A DNA stretch of 64,000 bases from Streptomyces cellostaticus (GTDB taxonomy: Bacteria; Actinomycetota; Actinomycetes; Streptomycetales; Streptomycetaceae): assembly GCF_001513965.1 (NCBI RefSeq), contig NZ_KQ948046.1, forward strand, positions 2,341 to 66,340, read 5' to 3'. The position numbers and the translations under genes were made by a program. Positions 53,582 through 63,942 of the stretch are shown here, in pieces; position 1 is the first letter of the stretch, and every line of letters starts with the position of its first letter. Below the pieces are notes generated by a model. It ran no database searches, was not told the origin of the DNA, and was given only the letters and a program-made list of their open reading frames with translations.

Positions 53582-56500
53582 GTGAGTGCGCCGCCCTCCG
53601 TGACGACCGTGACGAGCGCTCCGGACGGCGCGGTGCGTGCACCGCATCCGCCGGGAGCGCCGCTTGCGTCCCGTGTGCCGGCCGCCGGTGACGGGTCGCG
53701 CCTGGTCCGGCAGTTGGTCCTCGCCCTGGTCTGCGGGGCCTATGCCATCGGGTCCATGTTCGACTGGGGCTCGGGCTACCTCGCGCTGATCATGGGCGAC
53801 TTCGGGCTGGCCGCCGCAGCGGGCACCGCCGCCGTCTCCTGCTTCCTCTACGCCCGCAGCCCGCGGGTCCGCTTCCGGCCGGCCTGGCTGCTGTTCTCGC
53901 TCTCCTCGGCGATGGCGGCCCTGGGCAACGCGGTGTGGGGGTGGTACGAGGTCGTGCTGGGGCGGACCGTGCCCAGCCCGAGCTACGCCGACCTGTTCTT
54001 CCTGTGCTTCGCGCCGCCCGCCATCGTGGGCCTGCTGGTCCTCGCCAAGCGGCCGGTGACCAGGGCGGGCTGGATCTGCCTGGCGCTGGACGCCTGGCTG
54101 ATCGGCGGCTCGCTGCTCACCCTGTCGTGGAGTCTCGCGCTCGCCCAGGCGGCGCGGTTCGACGGACCGAGCGTGGCGCACACCGCGCTGTCGCTGGCGT
54201 ACCCGCTGCTCGACATCGTGCTCGTCAGCATGGTGCTCGCGCTGCACTTCCGCCGCTCCCCGGGCAACCGCACGGCGGTCAACACCGCGATCGGCGCGCT
54301 CGCCCTCACCGTCATGTGCGACGCGCTGTTCACCTCGCCGCTCCTGCACAGCAGCTACCACTCCGGGCAGCTGCTGGACGCGGGCTGGTTCGCCGGGTCG
54401 CTGCTGCTCGCCTACGCCCCCTGGGCCGCTCCGCTGCGCCCCGGAGCGCGGGACGCCGACCGGCACGTACCGGACGGGCACACGCGCGTGGTGCACGAGC
54501 ACGTGCCCGGACAGCGCGGCACGGGCCATCCGCACGTGGCCGCGCCCGCACCCGGAGGCGACCAGGGCCGCTACCCGGCCGGCCGGCCGCTCTCCGGCTC
54601 CCTCGCCGCGCTCACCCCGTACCTCGCCGCCGCCGTGTGCACCCTGGGCATCCTGTACAACGTCCTCAACGGCCGCAGGCCCGACCATGTCGTGCTGATC
54701 ACCGCGGGTGCCGTCGTACTGGCGCTCGTCATGCGCCAGGGCATCATGCTGCTGGACAACATCACCCTCACCCAGGAACTGGCGCAGAAGGAGAACCACT
54801 TCCGCTCCCTGGTGCAGGGCTCCAGCGACGTCATCATGATCGCCGCGCCCAACGGCATCCTCCGGTACGTCTCCCCGGCCGCCGCCGGGGTCTACGGACG
54901 GCCCGCCGAGGACCTGGTGGGCACCGAACTGGCCGCACTCATCCATCCGGAGGACCTGGGCTGCGTGGTGCACGAGGTGCGCCGTTTCCTCGCCGCCAGC
55001 CCGCTGGAGGGAGCCACTACGCGCATCGAGTGCCGGTTCCGCTCCGGTGACGGCGGCTGGCTCAACGTCGAGTCCACCGTGAACCGGCACCACGGCGGCC
55101 TGATCTTCAACAGCCGTGACGTCACCGAAAGGGTGCGGCTGCAGGCCCAGTTGCAGCACAACGCCGAGCACGACCCGCTCACCGACCTGCCCAACCGCGC
55201 GCTGTTCACCCAGCGCGTCCAGCAGGCCCTGTCCGGTCGCCGGGCCACCGACCGGGGCGCCGCCCTGCGCGGCACGGCCGTGCTCTTCATCGACCTGGAC
55301 GGCTTCAAGGCGGTCAACGACACGATCGGGCACCAGGCGGGGGACGAACTCCTCGTGCAGGCCGCCCGCAGGCTCCAGGACGCGGTCCGGCAGGGGGACA
55401 CCGCGTCCCGGCTCGGCGGCGACGAGTTCGCGGCCCTGATCGTCGGGGACGGCACCCGTGACCGTGCCGCCCGGGAGCGGAACATCCTGGAGCTCGCCGA
55501 CCGCCTCAGGCTGACCCTCTCCCAGCCGTACGCCATCGACGGCAACGATGTCCGGGTCAACGCCTCCATCGGCGTCGCCTTCGCCGAACCGGGCCTCGGC
55601 GCGGGCGAGCTGCTGCGCAACGCCGACCTCGCGATGTACCGCGCGAAGTCGGCCGGAAAGGGCCGCGTCGAGCTGTACAAGCCGCAGATGCAGCAGGACG
55701 TCGTACGCAAGGCGGAGCTGGCCACACGGCTGCGTGCCGCGCTGCACGACGGCGAGTTCGCCCTGCTGCACCAGCCCGTGGTCTGCCTGGAGAACGGCCG
55801 GATCACATCGGTCTCCGCGCAGGCGCGCTGGCGCTCCTCCCAAGGGGTGCTGTTCACCCCGGCCGAGTTCCTGCGGGTGGCCGAGGACGGCGACAAGACC
55901 GCGGAGCTGGACCGCTGGATCCTCCAGGAGGCGGTGGAACAGGCCGCCGAGCGGGCCGCCACCGGGACCGTGGTGCCGGTGGCCGTCCGGATGAGCGCCC
56001 GGCGGCTGCTGGACCGCTCGACGCCGCTCGGCTCCCTGGAGGCGCTGCTGACCCGGCACGGGCTGCCGCCCGGGGCGCTGGTCGTGGAGCTGTCCGACAC
56101 CGACTCCAGGACCTCGCTGGACGAGCTGGAGCGGCGCCTGACCGCGCTCGGCCGGCTCGGGGTACGGATCGCGCTGGACGGCGTCGGCAGCGGCTACGCG
56201 GCGATCACGGCTCTCAGGAAGCTCCCCGTCGACATCCTCAAGCTCGACCGCAGTCTGGTCGAGGGCGTCGTGGAGTCCGCACGGCTGCACAAGATCACCA
56301 GCGGGCTGCTGCGCATCGCCGGCGATCTCGGGCTCCAGTCCGTCGCCGAGGGCGTGGATCTGCCGGAACAGGTCGTCGCGCTGCGGGCGATGGGCTGCAC
56401 GCACGGGCAGGGCATGGCGTTCGCGGGGCCGCTGGACGAGTACCGGCTGCGCCGGGCGCTCGGATCCGGACACTATCCCGTGCCGCACGCGCCGGCCGAG

Positions 56501-56611
56501 CCGGCGTTCGCGGGCGGGCGCGGGGGGGTGTACACCGGAGGGGTGTCCGCCGTCTTCGGAGGTGGCAGTGCCCTTCGTTCACATAATGAGACTCCCGTCC
56601 CACCCACTTGA
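53582..56611 (+). CDS. Membrane PAS-GGDEF protein with degenerate EAL domain
   Basis: A 1009-residue c-di-GMP protein. Roughly nine hydrophobic helices occupy residues ~45-395, interrupted by a polar loop near 295-340. A PAS domain (about 410-520: SLVQGSSDVIMIAAPNGILR, YVSPAAAGVYGRPAEDLVG) is followed by a GGDEF domain with intact GGDEF at 612-616. In the EAL domain the name motif is replaced by S745-A746-Q747, and the DDFGTG loop reads D866-G867-V868-G-S-G, so key metal ligands are lost. It is probably a cyclase whose EAL domain senses or stabilises. GTG 53582 follows GGAGG. The longer frame to 53303 is unlikely. Confidence 0.9.
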   Translation: MSAPPSVTTVTSAPDGAVRAPHPPGAPLASRVPAAGDGSRLVRQLVLALVCGAYAIGSMFDWGSGYLALIMGDFGLAAAAGTAAVSCFLYARSPRVRFRPAWLLFSLSSAMAALGNAVWGWYEVVLGRTVPSPSYADLFFLCFAPPAIVGLLVLAKRPVTRAGWICLALDAWLIGGSLLTLSWSLALAQAARFDGPSVAHTALSLAYPLLDIVLVSMVLALHFRRSPGNRTAVNTAIGALALTVMCDALFTSPLLHSSYHSGQLLDAGWFAGSLLLAYAPWAAPLRPGARDADRHVPDGHTRVVHEHVPGQRGTGHPHVAAPAPGGDQGRYPAGRPLSGSLAALTPYLAAAVCTLGILYNVLNGRRPDHVVLITAGAVVLALVMRQGIMLLDNITLTQELAQKENHFRSLVQGSSDVIMIAAPNGILRYVSPAAAGVYGRPAEDLVGTELAALIHPEDLGCVVHEVRRFLAASPLEGATTRIECRFRSGDGGWLNVESTVNRHHGGLIFNSRDVTERVRLQAQLQHNAEHDPLTDLPNRALFTQRVQQALSGRRATDRGAALRGTAVLFIDLDGFKAVNDTIGHQAGDELLVQAARRLQDAVRQGDTASRLGGDEFAALIVGDGTRDRAARERNILELADRLRLTLSQPYAIDGNDVRVNASIGVAFAEPGLGAGELLRNADLAMYRAKSAGKGRVELYKPQMQQDVVRKAELATRLRAALHDGEFALLHQPVVCLENGRITSVSAQARWRSSQGVLFTPAEFLRVAEDGDKTAELDRWILQEAVEQAAERAATGTVVPVAVRMSARRLLDRSTPLGSLEALLTRHGLPPGALVVELSDTDSRTSLDELERRLTALGRLGVRIALDGVGSGYAAITALRKLPVDILKLDRSLVEGVVESARLHKITSGLLRIAGDLGLQSVAEGVDLPEQVVALRAMGCTHGQGMAFAGPLDEYRLRRALGSGHYPVPHAPAEPAFAGGRGGVYTGGVSAVFGGGSALRSHNETPVPPT

Positions 56612-56613
56612 CA
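56608..56613 (+). promoter_or_regulatory. -35 element of the ilvB leader transcript
   Basis: TTGACA (56608-56613) is followed after about 18 bases by GAGGGT (56632-56637), a weak -10. Transcription would start close to the leader-peptide ATG at 56645. Confidence 0.5.
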
Positions 56614-56644
56614 CGTGGTGCGTGCCGGGGGGAGGGTCAGTGCC

Positions 56645-56686
56645 ATGCGCACCCGAATTCTCGTACTTGGACAGCGCGTCGGCTGA
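56645..56686 (+). CDS. ilvB leader peptide MRTRILVLGQRVG
   Basis: A 13-codon frame encodes MRTRILVLGQRVG: five of 13 residues are Ile, Leu or Val, encoded by ATT, CTC, GTA, CTT and GTC, of which ATT, GTA and CTT are rare in Streptomyces. It precedes alternative hairpins and an intrinsic terminator, the usual design of attenuation by ribosome stalling when branched-chain aminoacyl-tRNAs are scarce. GGGGGGAGGGTCAGTGCC upstream may serve as its ribosome binding site. Confidence 0.85.
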   Translation: MRTRILVLGQRVG

Positions 56687-56774
56687 GCTGGGACCCACCG
56701 GAGGACGATCCGGAATCCCCAGCGACCTCACCGGCGCGCTCCCCTCGCTTGCCCTATGGCACGAGGGGTTTTTT
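56687..56774 (+). promoter_or_regulatory. ilvB attenuator: pause hairpin and intrinsic terminator
   Basis: A first hairpin joins GCTGGG to CCCAGC (about 56686-56722) around an inner CCGGA/TCCGG. The terminator is CCCCTCG (56741-56747) with CGAGGGG (56762-56768), inner TGCC/GGCA, then six T (56769-56774). The T6 tract is exceptional for this GC-rich genome and marks true transcription termination before ilvB. Confidence 0.88.
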
Positions 56775-56854
56775 GTTGCACGAGTGCCGTTCGTGCAGCG
56801 CTTGAACTCCGCCCAAACCTCGCAAAAACCCTCAGCATCGAGAAGAGAATGCCG

Positions 56855-58702
56855 ATGACCGAGCAGGCCACCGGGGCCCATCCGCAGCCGCGGCCCCGAT
56901 CCGGAGGACAGCAGTCCGCCCCCGTCGAGCACGTCACGGGTGCGCAGTCCCTCATCCGCTCCCTCGAGGAGGTCGGCGCTGAGACGGTATTCGGTATCCC
57001 CGGCGGCGCGATCCTGCCGGCGTACGACCCGCTGATGGACTCGACCCGGGTCCGTCACGTGCTGGTCCGCCACGAGCAGGGCGCCGGCCACGCGGCCACC
57101 GGCTACGCGCAGGCCACCGGCAGGGTCGGCGTCTGCATGGCGACCTCGGGGCCGGGTGCCACCAACCTGGTCACGCCGATCGCCGACGCGCACATGGACT
57201 CGGTGCCGCTCGTGGCGATCACCGGGCAGGTCGCGTCCAAGGCGATCGGCACGGACGCCTTCCAGGAGGCGGACATCGTGGGCATCACGATGCCGGTGAC
57301 CAAGCACAACTTCCTCGTCACCAAGGCCGAGGACATCCCGCGGGTGATCGCGCAGGCGTTCCACATCGCCTCCACCGGCCGCCCGGGCCCGGTCCTGGTC
57401 GACATCGCCAAGGACGCCCTCCAGGCGAAGACCACCTTCTCCTGGCCGCCGGTCATGGACCTGCCCGGCTACCGTCCGGTGACCAAGCCGCACGCCAAGC
57501 AGATCCGCGAGGCGGCCAAGCTGATCACCTCCGCGAAGCGGCCCGTCCTCTACGTCGGCGGCGGCGTCCTCAAGGCGCAGGCCACCGCCGAGCTGAAGGT
57601 CCTCGCCGAGCTCACCGGAGCGCCCGTCACCACCACCCTGATGGCGCTCGGCGCGTTCCCCGACAGCCACCCGCTGCACGTGGGAATGCCGGGCATGCAC
57701 GGTGCGGTCACCGCCGTCACCGCGCTGCAGAAGGCCGACCTGATCGTCGCCCTCGGAGCCCGCTTCGACGACCGCGTCACCGGCAAGCTGGACAGCTTCG
57801 CCCCGTACGCCAAGATCGTCCACGCCGACATCGACCCGGCCGAGATCGGCAAGAACCGCGCCGCGGACGTGCCGATCGTCGGGGACGCCCGCGAGGTCAT
57901 CGCCGACCTGGTCCAGGCCGTGCAGAAGGAGCACAGCGAGGGCCACAAGGGCGACTACACCGCCTGGTGGAGCGACCTGAACCGCTGGCGCGAGACCTAC
58001 CCGCTCGGCTACGACCAGCCCGAGGACGGCTCGCTGTCCCCGCAGCAGGTCATCGAGCGCGTCGGGCAGCTCGCCCCGGAGGGGACGATCTTCGCGGCGG
58101 GCGTCGGCCAGCACCAGATGTGGTCCGCGCACTTCATCCAGTACGACAAGCCCGCCACCTGGCTGAACTCCGGCGGCGCCGGAACGATGGGCTACGCGGT
58201 CCCGGCCGCCATGGGTGCCAAGGCCGGCCGGCCGGACCGTACGGTCTGGGCGATCGACGGCGACGGCTGCTTCCAGATGACCAATCAGGAACTGACCACC
58301 TGCGCCCTGAACAACATCCCGATCAAGGTCGCCATCATCAACAACGGCGCCCTCGGGATGGTCCGCCAGTGGCAGACCCTCTTCTACAACCAGCGCTACT
58401 CCAACACCGTCCTGCACTCCGGCCCGGACGACGTCAACCCGGACGCGAAGGGCACGCGCGTGCCGGACTTCGTGAAGCTGTCCGAGGCCATGGGCTGCGT
58501 GGGCCTGCGCTGCGAGCGCCCGGAGGACCTGGACAAGGTCATCGAAGAGGCGAACTCCATCAACGACCGCCCGGTCGTCATCGACTTCATCGTCCACGAG
58601 GACGCGATGGTGTGGCCGATGGTCGCCGCCGGCACCTCCAACGACGAGATCATGGCCGCCCGGGACGTCCGCCCCGACTTCGGCGACAACGAAGACGACT
58701 GA
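56855..58702 (+). CDS. ilvB: Acetolactate synthase, large (catalytic) subunit
   Basis: A thiamin-diphosphate and FAD enzyme that condenses pyruvate with pyruvate or 2-oxobutyrate in valine, leucine and isoleucine synthesis. It has 615 residues. VRHEQGAGHAATGYAQATG contains the catalytic Glu; KTTFSWPPVMD and the FAD region LGARFDDRVTGKL follow; IDGDGCFQMTNQELTTC and the NNGALGMVRQWQ segment form the ThDP/Mg site. ATG 56855 fits GAGAAGAG; ATG 56849 two codons earlier is possible. It is the first enzyme gene after the attenuator. Confidence 0.97.
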   Translation: MTEQATGAHPQPRPRSGGQQSAPVEHVTGAQSLIRSLEEVGAETVFGIPGGAILPAYDPLMDSTRVRHVLVRHEQGAGHAATGYAQATGRVGVCMATSGPGATNLVTPIADAHMDSVPLVAITGQVASKAIGTDAFQEADIVGITMPVTKHNFLVTKAEDIPRVIAQAFHIASTGRPGPVLVDIAKDALQAKTTFSWPPVMDLPGYRPVTKPHAKQIREAAKLITSAKRPVLYVGGGVLKAQATAELKVLAELTGAPVTTTLMALGAFPDSHPLHVGMPGMHGAVTAVTALQKADLIVALGARFDDRVTGKLDSFAPYAKIVHADIDPAEIGKNRAADVPIVGDAREVIADLVQAVQKEHSEGHKGDYTAWWSDLNRWRETYPLGYDQPEDGSLSPQQVIERVGQLAPEGTIFAAGVGQHQMWSAHFIQYDKPATWLNSGGAGTMGYAVPAAMGAKAGRPDRTVWAIDGDGCFQMTNQELTTCALNNIPIKVAIINNGALGMVRQWQTLFYNQRYSNTVLHSGPDDVNPDAKGTRVPDFVKLSEAMGCVGLRCERPEDLDKVIEEANSINDRPVVIDFIVHEDAMVWPMVAAGTSNDEIMAARDVRPDFGDNEDD

Positions 58703-58731
58703 CGATGACTGGCAAGGAAGAGCACAAACAC

Positions 58732-59256
58732 ATGTCCAAGCACACGCTCTCCGTCCTGGTGGAGAACACGCCGGGCATCCTCGCCCGGATCGCCGCCCTC
58801 TTCTCCCGCCGCGGCTTCAACATCGACTCGCTCGCGGTCGGCGTCACCGAGCACCCCGACATCTCCCGCATCACCATCGTGGTGAACGTCGAGGACCTGC
58901 CGCTGGAGCAGGTCACCAAGCAGCTCAACAAGCTCGTCAACGTGCTGAAGATCGTCGAGCTGGAGCCGGGCCAGGCCGTCCAGCGCGAACTCGTTCTGGT
59001 GAAGGTCCGCGCCGACAACGAGACCCGCTCCCAGATCGTCGAGATCGTCCAGCTGTTCCGCGCCAAGACCGTCGACGTCTCCCCGGAGGCCGTCACGATC
59101 GAGGCCACCGGATCCAGCGACAAGCTGTCCGCCATGCTCAAGATGCTGGAGCCGTTCGGCATCAAGGAGCTGGTCCAGTCCGGCACGATCGCGATCGGCC
59201 GCGGCTCCCGTTCGATCACGGACCGTTCGCTGCGCGCTCTCGACCGATCCGCGTAA
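58732..59256 (+). CDS. ilvN: Acetolactate synthase, small (regulatory) subunit
   Basis: A 174-residue regulatory subunit that confers valine feedback inhibition. The N-terminal ACT domain begins HTLSVLVENTPGILARIAAL and continues FNIDSLAVGVTEHPDISRIT; the C-terminal ALS_ss_C domain contains LVKVRADNETRSQIVEIVQL and IKELVQSGTIAIGRG. It starts 29 bases after the ilvB stop; ATG 58705 would add nine polar residues. A 14-base duplication covers its stop codon. Confidence 0.96.
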   Translation: MSKHTLSVLVENTPGILARIAALFSRRGFNIDSLAVGVTEHPDISRITIVVNVEDLPLEQVTKQLNKLVNVLKIVELEPGQAVQRELVLVKVRADNETRSQIVEIVQLFRAKTVDVSPEAVTIEATGSSDKLSAMLKMLEPFGIKELVQSGTIAIGRGSRSITDRSLRALDRSA

Positions 59257-59275
59257 GGCTGAACGCGTAAGGCTG

Positions 59276-59302
59276 AATACGGGCGGTCCCTGCGCCCGTA
59301 TT
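59276..59302 (+). other. Hairpin between ilvN and ilvC
   Basis: AATACGGGC (59276-59284) and GCCCGTATT (59294-59302) form a perfect 9-bp stem with a 9-base loop. No T-run follows. It may adjust ilvC expression relative to ilvBN. Confidence 0.6.
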
Positions 59303-59380
59303 CCGAGACCCCGAAACTTCCCCTCCCCTCACCGTCATACGGTGGGACGCACAACCTGCACACCAAGGAGAGAACCCAAA

Positions 59381-60379
<999 letters not shown>

Positions 60380-60390
60380 GCCTCGCGTCA

Positions 60391-60423
60391 GGGGGTCGGG
60401 GCACGCTGCTCCGGCCCCCTTTT
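60391..60423 (+). terminator. Terminator after ilvC
   Basis: GGGGGTCGGGGC and GCTCCGGCCCCC form a 12-bp stem with two G-U pairs, followed by four T. It ends the ilvC transcript before the independent serA region. The following 248 bases contain a TAGACT -10-like hexamer near 60553 but no gene. Confidence 0.75.
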
Positions 60424-60671
60424 CCAGCGTTTCCCAGCGTTTTCCGACCCCGGACGGCGCAGGGTCGAGGACGACCCGAGGCGTTGTCCACCCCGTCCAG
60501 CCCCGGACGGGTGATACTTCCGCAGCGGCGCAAAACGACGACTGCGGCGCTACTAGACTGCTGCACAACATACGCGTCAGGCCCACAGCGTCGTGCGTCT
60601 TCCGCGGCTAGCCCCCTCCACCGCCAGCGGCCGTCGGGACGGCCGTCCGCATTGGACTTGTGAGGACTCAC

Positions 60672-62261
60672 GTGAGCTCGAAACCTGTCGTACTCATCGC
60701 TGAAGAGCTGTCGCCCGCCACTGTCGACGCGCTTGGTCCGGACTTCGAGATCCGGCACTGCAACGGAGCCGACCGAGCCGAACTGCTCCCCGCCATCGCC
60801 GACGTCGACGCGATCCTGATCCGTTCGGCCACCAAGGTCGATGCCGAGGCCGTCGCCGCCGCCAAGAAGCTCAAGGTCGTCGCCCGAGCCGGCGTCGGCC
60901 TGGACAACGTGGACGTCTCCGCCGCCACCAAGGCCGGCGTGATGGTGGTCAACGCCCCGACCTCCAACATCGTCACGGCCGCCGAGCTGGCCTGCGGCCT
61001 GATCGTCTCCACTGCCCGCAACATCGCGCAGGCCAATGCCGCGCTGAAGAACGGCGAGTGGAAGCGCAGCAAGTACACGGGCGTGGAGCTCGCCGAGAAG
61101 ACGCTGGGCGTCGTGGGCCTGGGCCGCATCGGTGCCCTCGTCGCGCAGCGGATGTCCGCCTTCGGCATGAAGGTCGTCGCCTACGACCCCTACGTGCAGC
61201 CCGCGCGGGCCGCGCAGATGGGCGTCAAGGTGCTGTCCCTGGACGAGCTGCTCGAGGTCTCCGACTTCATCACCGTCCACCTGCCGAAGACCCCCGAGAC
61301 CCTCGGCCTGATCGGTGACGAGGCGCTGCGCAAGGTCAAGCCGAGCGTGCGCATCGTCAACGCGGCCCGCGGCGGCATCGTGGACGAGGCGGCGCTGTTC
61401 GCGGCGCTGAAGGAGGGCCGGGTCGCCGGCGCCGGTCTCGACGTGTACGCCAAGGAGCCCTGCACGGACTCCCCGCTGTTCGAGCTCGACCAGGTGGTCT
61501 GCACCCCGCACCTCGGTGCCTCCACGGACGAGGCGCAGGAGAAGGCGGGCATCGCCGTCGCCAGGTCGGTGCGCCTCGCGCTCGCCGGCGAGCTGGTGCC
61601 GGACGCGGTGAACGTCCAGGGCGGTGTCATCGCCGAGGACGTCAAGCCGGGTCTGCCGCTCGCCGAGCGCCTCGGCCGCATCTTCACCGCGCTCGCCGGT
61701 GAGGTCGCGGTCCGCCTGGACGTCGAGGTCTACGGCGAGATCACCCAGCACGACGTGAAGGTGCTGGAGCTGTCCGCGCTCAAGGGTGTCTTCGAGGACG
61801 TCGTCGACGAGACGGTGTCGTACGTCAACGCGCCGCTGTTCGCCCAGGAGCGGGGCGTCGAGGTGCGCCTGACCACCAGCTCCGAGTCCGGCGACCACCG
61901 CAACGTGGTGACCGTGCGCGGCACGCTCGGCACCGGCGAGGAGGTGTCGGTCTCCGGCACGCTGGCCGGTCCGAAGCACGTCCAGAAGATCGTCGCGGTC
62001 GGCGACTACGACGTCGACCTCGCCCTCGCCGACCACATGCTCGTCCTGCGCTACGAGGACCGCCCGGGTGTCGTCGGCACCGTCGGCCGCATCCTCGGCG
62101 AGGCGGGCATCAACATCGCCGGTATGCAGGTCGCTCGCGCGGCGGTCGGCGGGGAGGCGCTGGCGGTGCTGACCGTGGACGACACGGTGGGCTCCGCCGT
62201 TCTGGCCGAGGTCGCGTCGGAGATCGGGGCGACATCCGCCCGCTCGGTGAACCTGGTCTGA
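60672..62261 (+). CDS. serA: D-3-phosphoglycerate dehydrogenase
   Basis: It makes 3-phosphohydroxypyruvate, the first step of serine synthesis. The 529-residue length indicates the long (type I) form: substrate domain, NAD domain (VVGLGRIGALVAQRMSAFG), LDVYAKEP and the active-site His in CTPHLGASTDEAQ, an intervening ASB domain (about residues 315-450) and a C-terminal ACT domain (VLRYEDRPGVVGTVGRILGE) for serine feedback. GAGGACTCAC precedes GTG 60672. The window thus holds both serine synthesis (serA) and serine breakdown (sdaA). Confidence 0.97.
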   Translation: MSSKPVVLIAEELSPATVDALGPDFEIRHCNGADRAELLPAIADVDAILIRSATKVDAEAVAAAKKLKVVARAGVGLDNVDVSAATKAGVMVVNAPTSNIVTAAELACGLIVSTARNIAQANAALKNGEWKRSKYTGVELAEKTLGVVGLGRIGALVAQRMSAFGMKVVAYDPYVQPARAAQMGVKVLSLDELLEVSDFITVHLPKTPETLGLIGDEALRKVKPSVRIVNAARGGIVDEAALFAALKEGRVAGAGLDVYAKEPCTDSPLFELDQVVCTPHLGASTDEAQEKAGIAVARSVRLALAGELVPDAVNVQGGVIAEDVKPGLPLAERLGRIFTALAGEVAVRLDVEVYGEITQHDVKVLELSALKGVFEDVVDETVSYVNAPLFAQERGVEVRLTTSSESGDHRNVVTVRGTLGTGEEVSVSGTLAGPKHVQKIVAVGDYDVDLALADHMLVLRYEDRPGVVGTVGRILGEAGINIAGMQVARAAVGGEALAVLTVDDTVGSAVLAEVASEIGATSARSVNLV

Positions 62262-62321
62262 GGTCGCCGTCCCCGGGGGCGCTGCCCCGGACCCCCGTTC
62301 GCCCTGAACGGGCTCGTGCGC

Positions 62322-62363
62322 AAACGCCGGACGGGCTGGTTGGCCAGCCCGTCCGGCGTTTTT
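62322..62363. terminator. Strong bidirectional terminator between serA and MFS gene
   Basis: AAACGCCGGACGGGCTGG and its exact complement flank a TTGG loop, giving an 18-bp stem with a T-run on each strand. It separates the convergent serA and MFS genes. Confidence 0.9.
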
Positions 62364-62379
62364 CCGTGCTGTCGGGGTC

Positions 62380-63924
62380 TCAGACCGCAGCCTCCTCGGC
62401 CTCCGCGACCGGCGTCTGCCTGACGTGGACCCGGCGCAGGGTCGTCGCCGCCGCGACCGCCGCGAGGGCCAGGACCGCCGTGCCCGCGAGGGCCGCGCCG
62501 TGCATGCCGGTGGTGAACGCCTCCCGGGCCGCCGTCGCCAGGGCGTCTCCCGCACGCCCCGGCAGCTGTCCGGCGACCGCCAGCGCGCCGCCCAGCGTCT
62601 CGTGGGCCTCGGCCGGGGCCGAAGCCGGCATCTCGTGGCGGTAGATCGCCGTACCGATGGATCCGAGGACCGCCATGCCCAGCGCGCCGCCGAACTCCTG
62701 GCCGGTCTCCAGCAGGGAGGAGGCGGCTCCCGCGTTCTCCACCGGGGCCGCACCCATGGCGAGGTCGGTCATCTGCGACATCACCATGACGATGCCGGAG
62801 GCCAGGACGCCGGCGGCGGCGAGGACGAGCCAGAGGGAGTCCGTGCCGGCCAGGGCCAGCATGCCGTAGCCCGCCGCGGCGATCGCGAAGCCCGCGGTGA
62901 CCACGTAGGCGCGGTTCACGCCCTTCTGGACCAGGGTGGTCGCGACCGGGGCCGCCATACCGATCGGCACCGACGGCAGCAGCGCCCACAGGGCCGCCTC
63001 CATCGCGCTCTTGCCGAGCACCGACTGCAGGTACTGCGTGGTGAAGAACGCCGAGCCCATCATCGCCAGCGCGGAGACGAGGTTCAGGACCACCGCGGGG
63101 GCGAAGCCGCGGCCGCGGAAGACGGCCGGCGAGATCATCGGCGAGGCGGCCGTGCGCTGGCGGTGGACGAAGAGGGCCGCGAAGACCAGGCCGACGGTGA
63201 CCGAGACGACGTACTGCGGGTGCCAGCCCTCGGACGGGATCTCCTTGAGGCCGTAGACGACGGGGAGCACCGCGGCCATGGACAGCGGCACGCTCAGGAG
63301 GTCGAAGCGGCCGGGCTGCGGGCTCTTCGACTCGGGCAGCAGGATCGGGCCGAGGATCAGCAGCAGGACCATCGCGGGCAGGTTGACCAGGAAGACCGAG
63401 CCCCACCAGAAGTACTGGACCAGGACACCGCTCAGCACCGAGCCGAGTGCGATGCCGCCGGTCATCACACCGGACCAGATGCCGATCGCCTTCGCCCGCT
63501 GGGCGGGGTCGGTGAACATGGTGCGGACCAGCGCCATGGTCGAGGGCATCAGCGTCGCCCCGCCGATGCCGAGGACCGCGCGGGCCGCGATCAGGGTCTC
63601 TGCGCTGTTCGCGTAGGCCGCCACCAGGGACGCGGCACCGAAGGCGGCGGCGCCGATCAGGAGCAGCCGGCGCCGGCCTATGCGGTCGCCCAGCGAGCCC
63701 ATCGTCATCAGCAGGCCGGCCAGGACGAAGGCGTAGATGTCGAAGATCCACAGCTGCTGGGTGCCGCTCGGCTCCAGGTCGGCGCTGATCGCCGGGATGG
63801 CGAAGTAGAGGACCGAGACGTCCATCGAGACCAGCAGCAGCGGAAGCATCAGCACGCAGAGCGCGGTCCATTCGCGGCGACCGGCGCGCCCGGCAGGGGA
63901 GTTGGTGCTTGTCGAGTTCGTCAT
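62380..63924 (-). CDS. MFS transporter, DHA2 drug-exporter family
   Basis: A 514-residue, 14-helix proton antiporter. The first helix ALCVLMLPLLLVSMDVSVLY includes motif D1; MGSLGDRIGRRRLLLIGA is motif A between helices 2 and 3; GIGGATLMPSTMALVRTMF is motif B with an Arg; GIALGSVLSGVLVQYF is motif C of antiporters. It resembles actinobacterial exporters of quaternary compounds and antibiotics. Three GTCT-like repeats lie directly upstream, suggesting control by a TetR protein, probably encoded just past the window edge. Confidence 0.92.
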   Translation of the reverse strand: MTNSTSTNSPAGRAGRREWTALCVLMLPLLLVSMDVSVLYFAIPAISADLEPSGTQQLWIFDIYAFVLAGLLMTMGSLGDRIGRRRLLLIGAAAFGAASLVAAYANSAETLIAARAVLGIGGATLMPSTMALVRTMFTDPAQRAKAIGIWSGVMTGGIALGSVLSGVLVQYFWWGSVFLVNLPAMVLLLILGPILLPESKSPQPGRFDLLSVPLSMAAVLPVVYGLKEIPSEGWHPQYVVSVTVGLVFAALFVHRQRTAASPMISPAVFRGRGFAPAVVLNLVSALAMMGSAFFTTQYLQSVLGKSAMEAALWALLPSVPIGMAAPVATTLVQKGVNRAYVVTAGFAIAAAGYGMLALAGTDSLWLVLAAAGVLASGIVMVMSQMTDLAMGAAPVENAGAASSLLETGQEFGGALGMAVLGSIGTAIYRHEMPASAPAEAHETLGGALAVAGQLPGRAGDALATAAREAFTTGMHGAALAGTAVLALAAVAAATTLRRVHVRQTPVAEAEEAAV

Positions 63925-63942
63925 GCCAGTGACTGTACGGGC

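Noticed and set aside
53409..53585. 58-codon frame overlapping the start of the second c-di-GMP gene
   Set aside because: The 4-base overlap is suggestive, but it lacks a ribosome binding site and is biased to Pro, Arg and His, so I did not call it a gene.
53492..56488. 998-codon minus-strand frame
   Set aside because: Shadow of the PAS-GGDEF gene, with no domain and no ribosome binding site.
56612..56854. T-box riboswitch in the ilvB leader
   Set aside because: No specifier-loop stem or T-box sequence was found; the leader peptide with branched-chain codons and a terminator explains the region.
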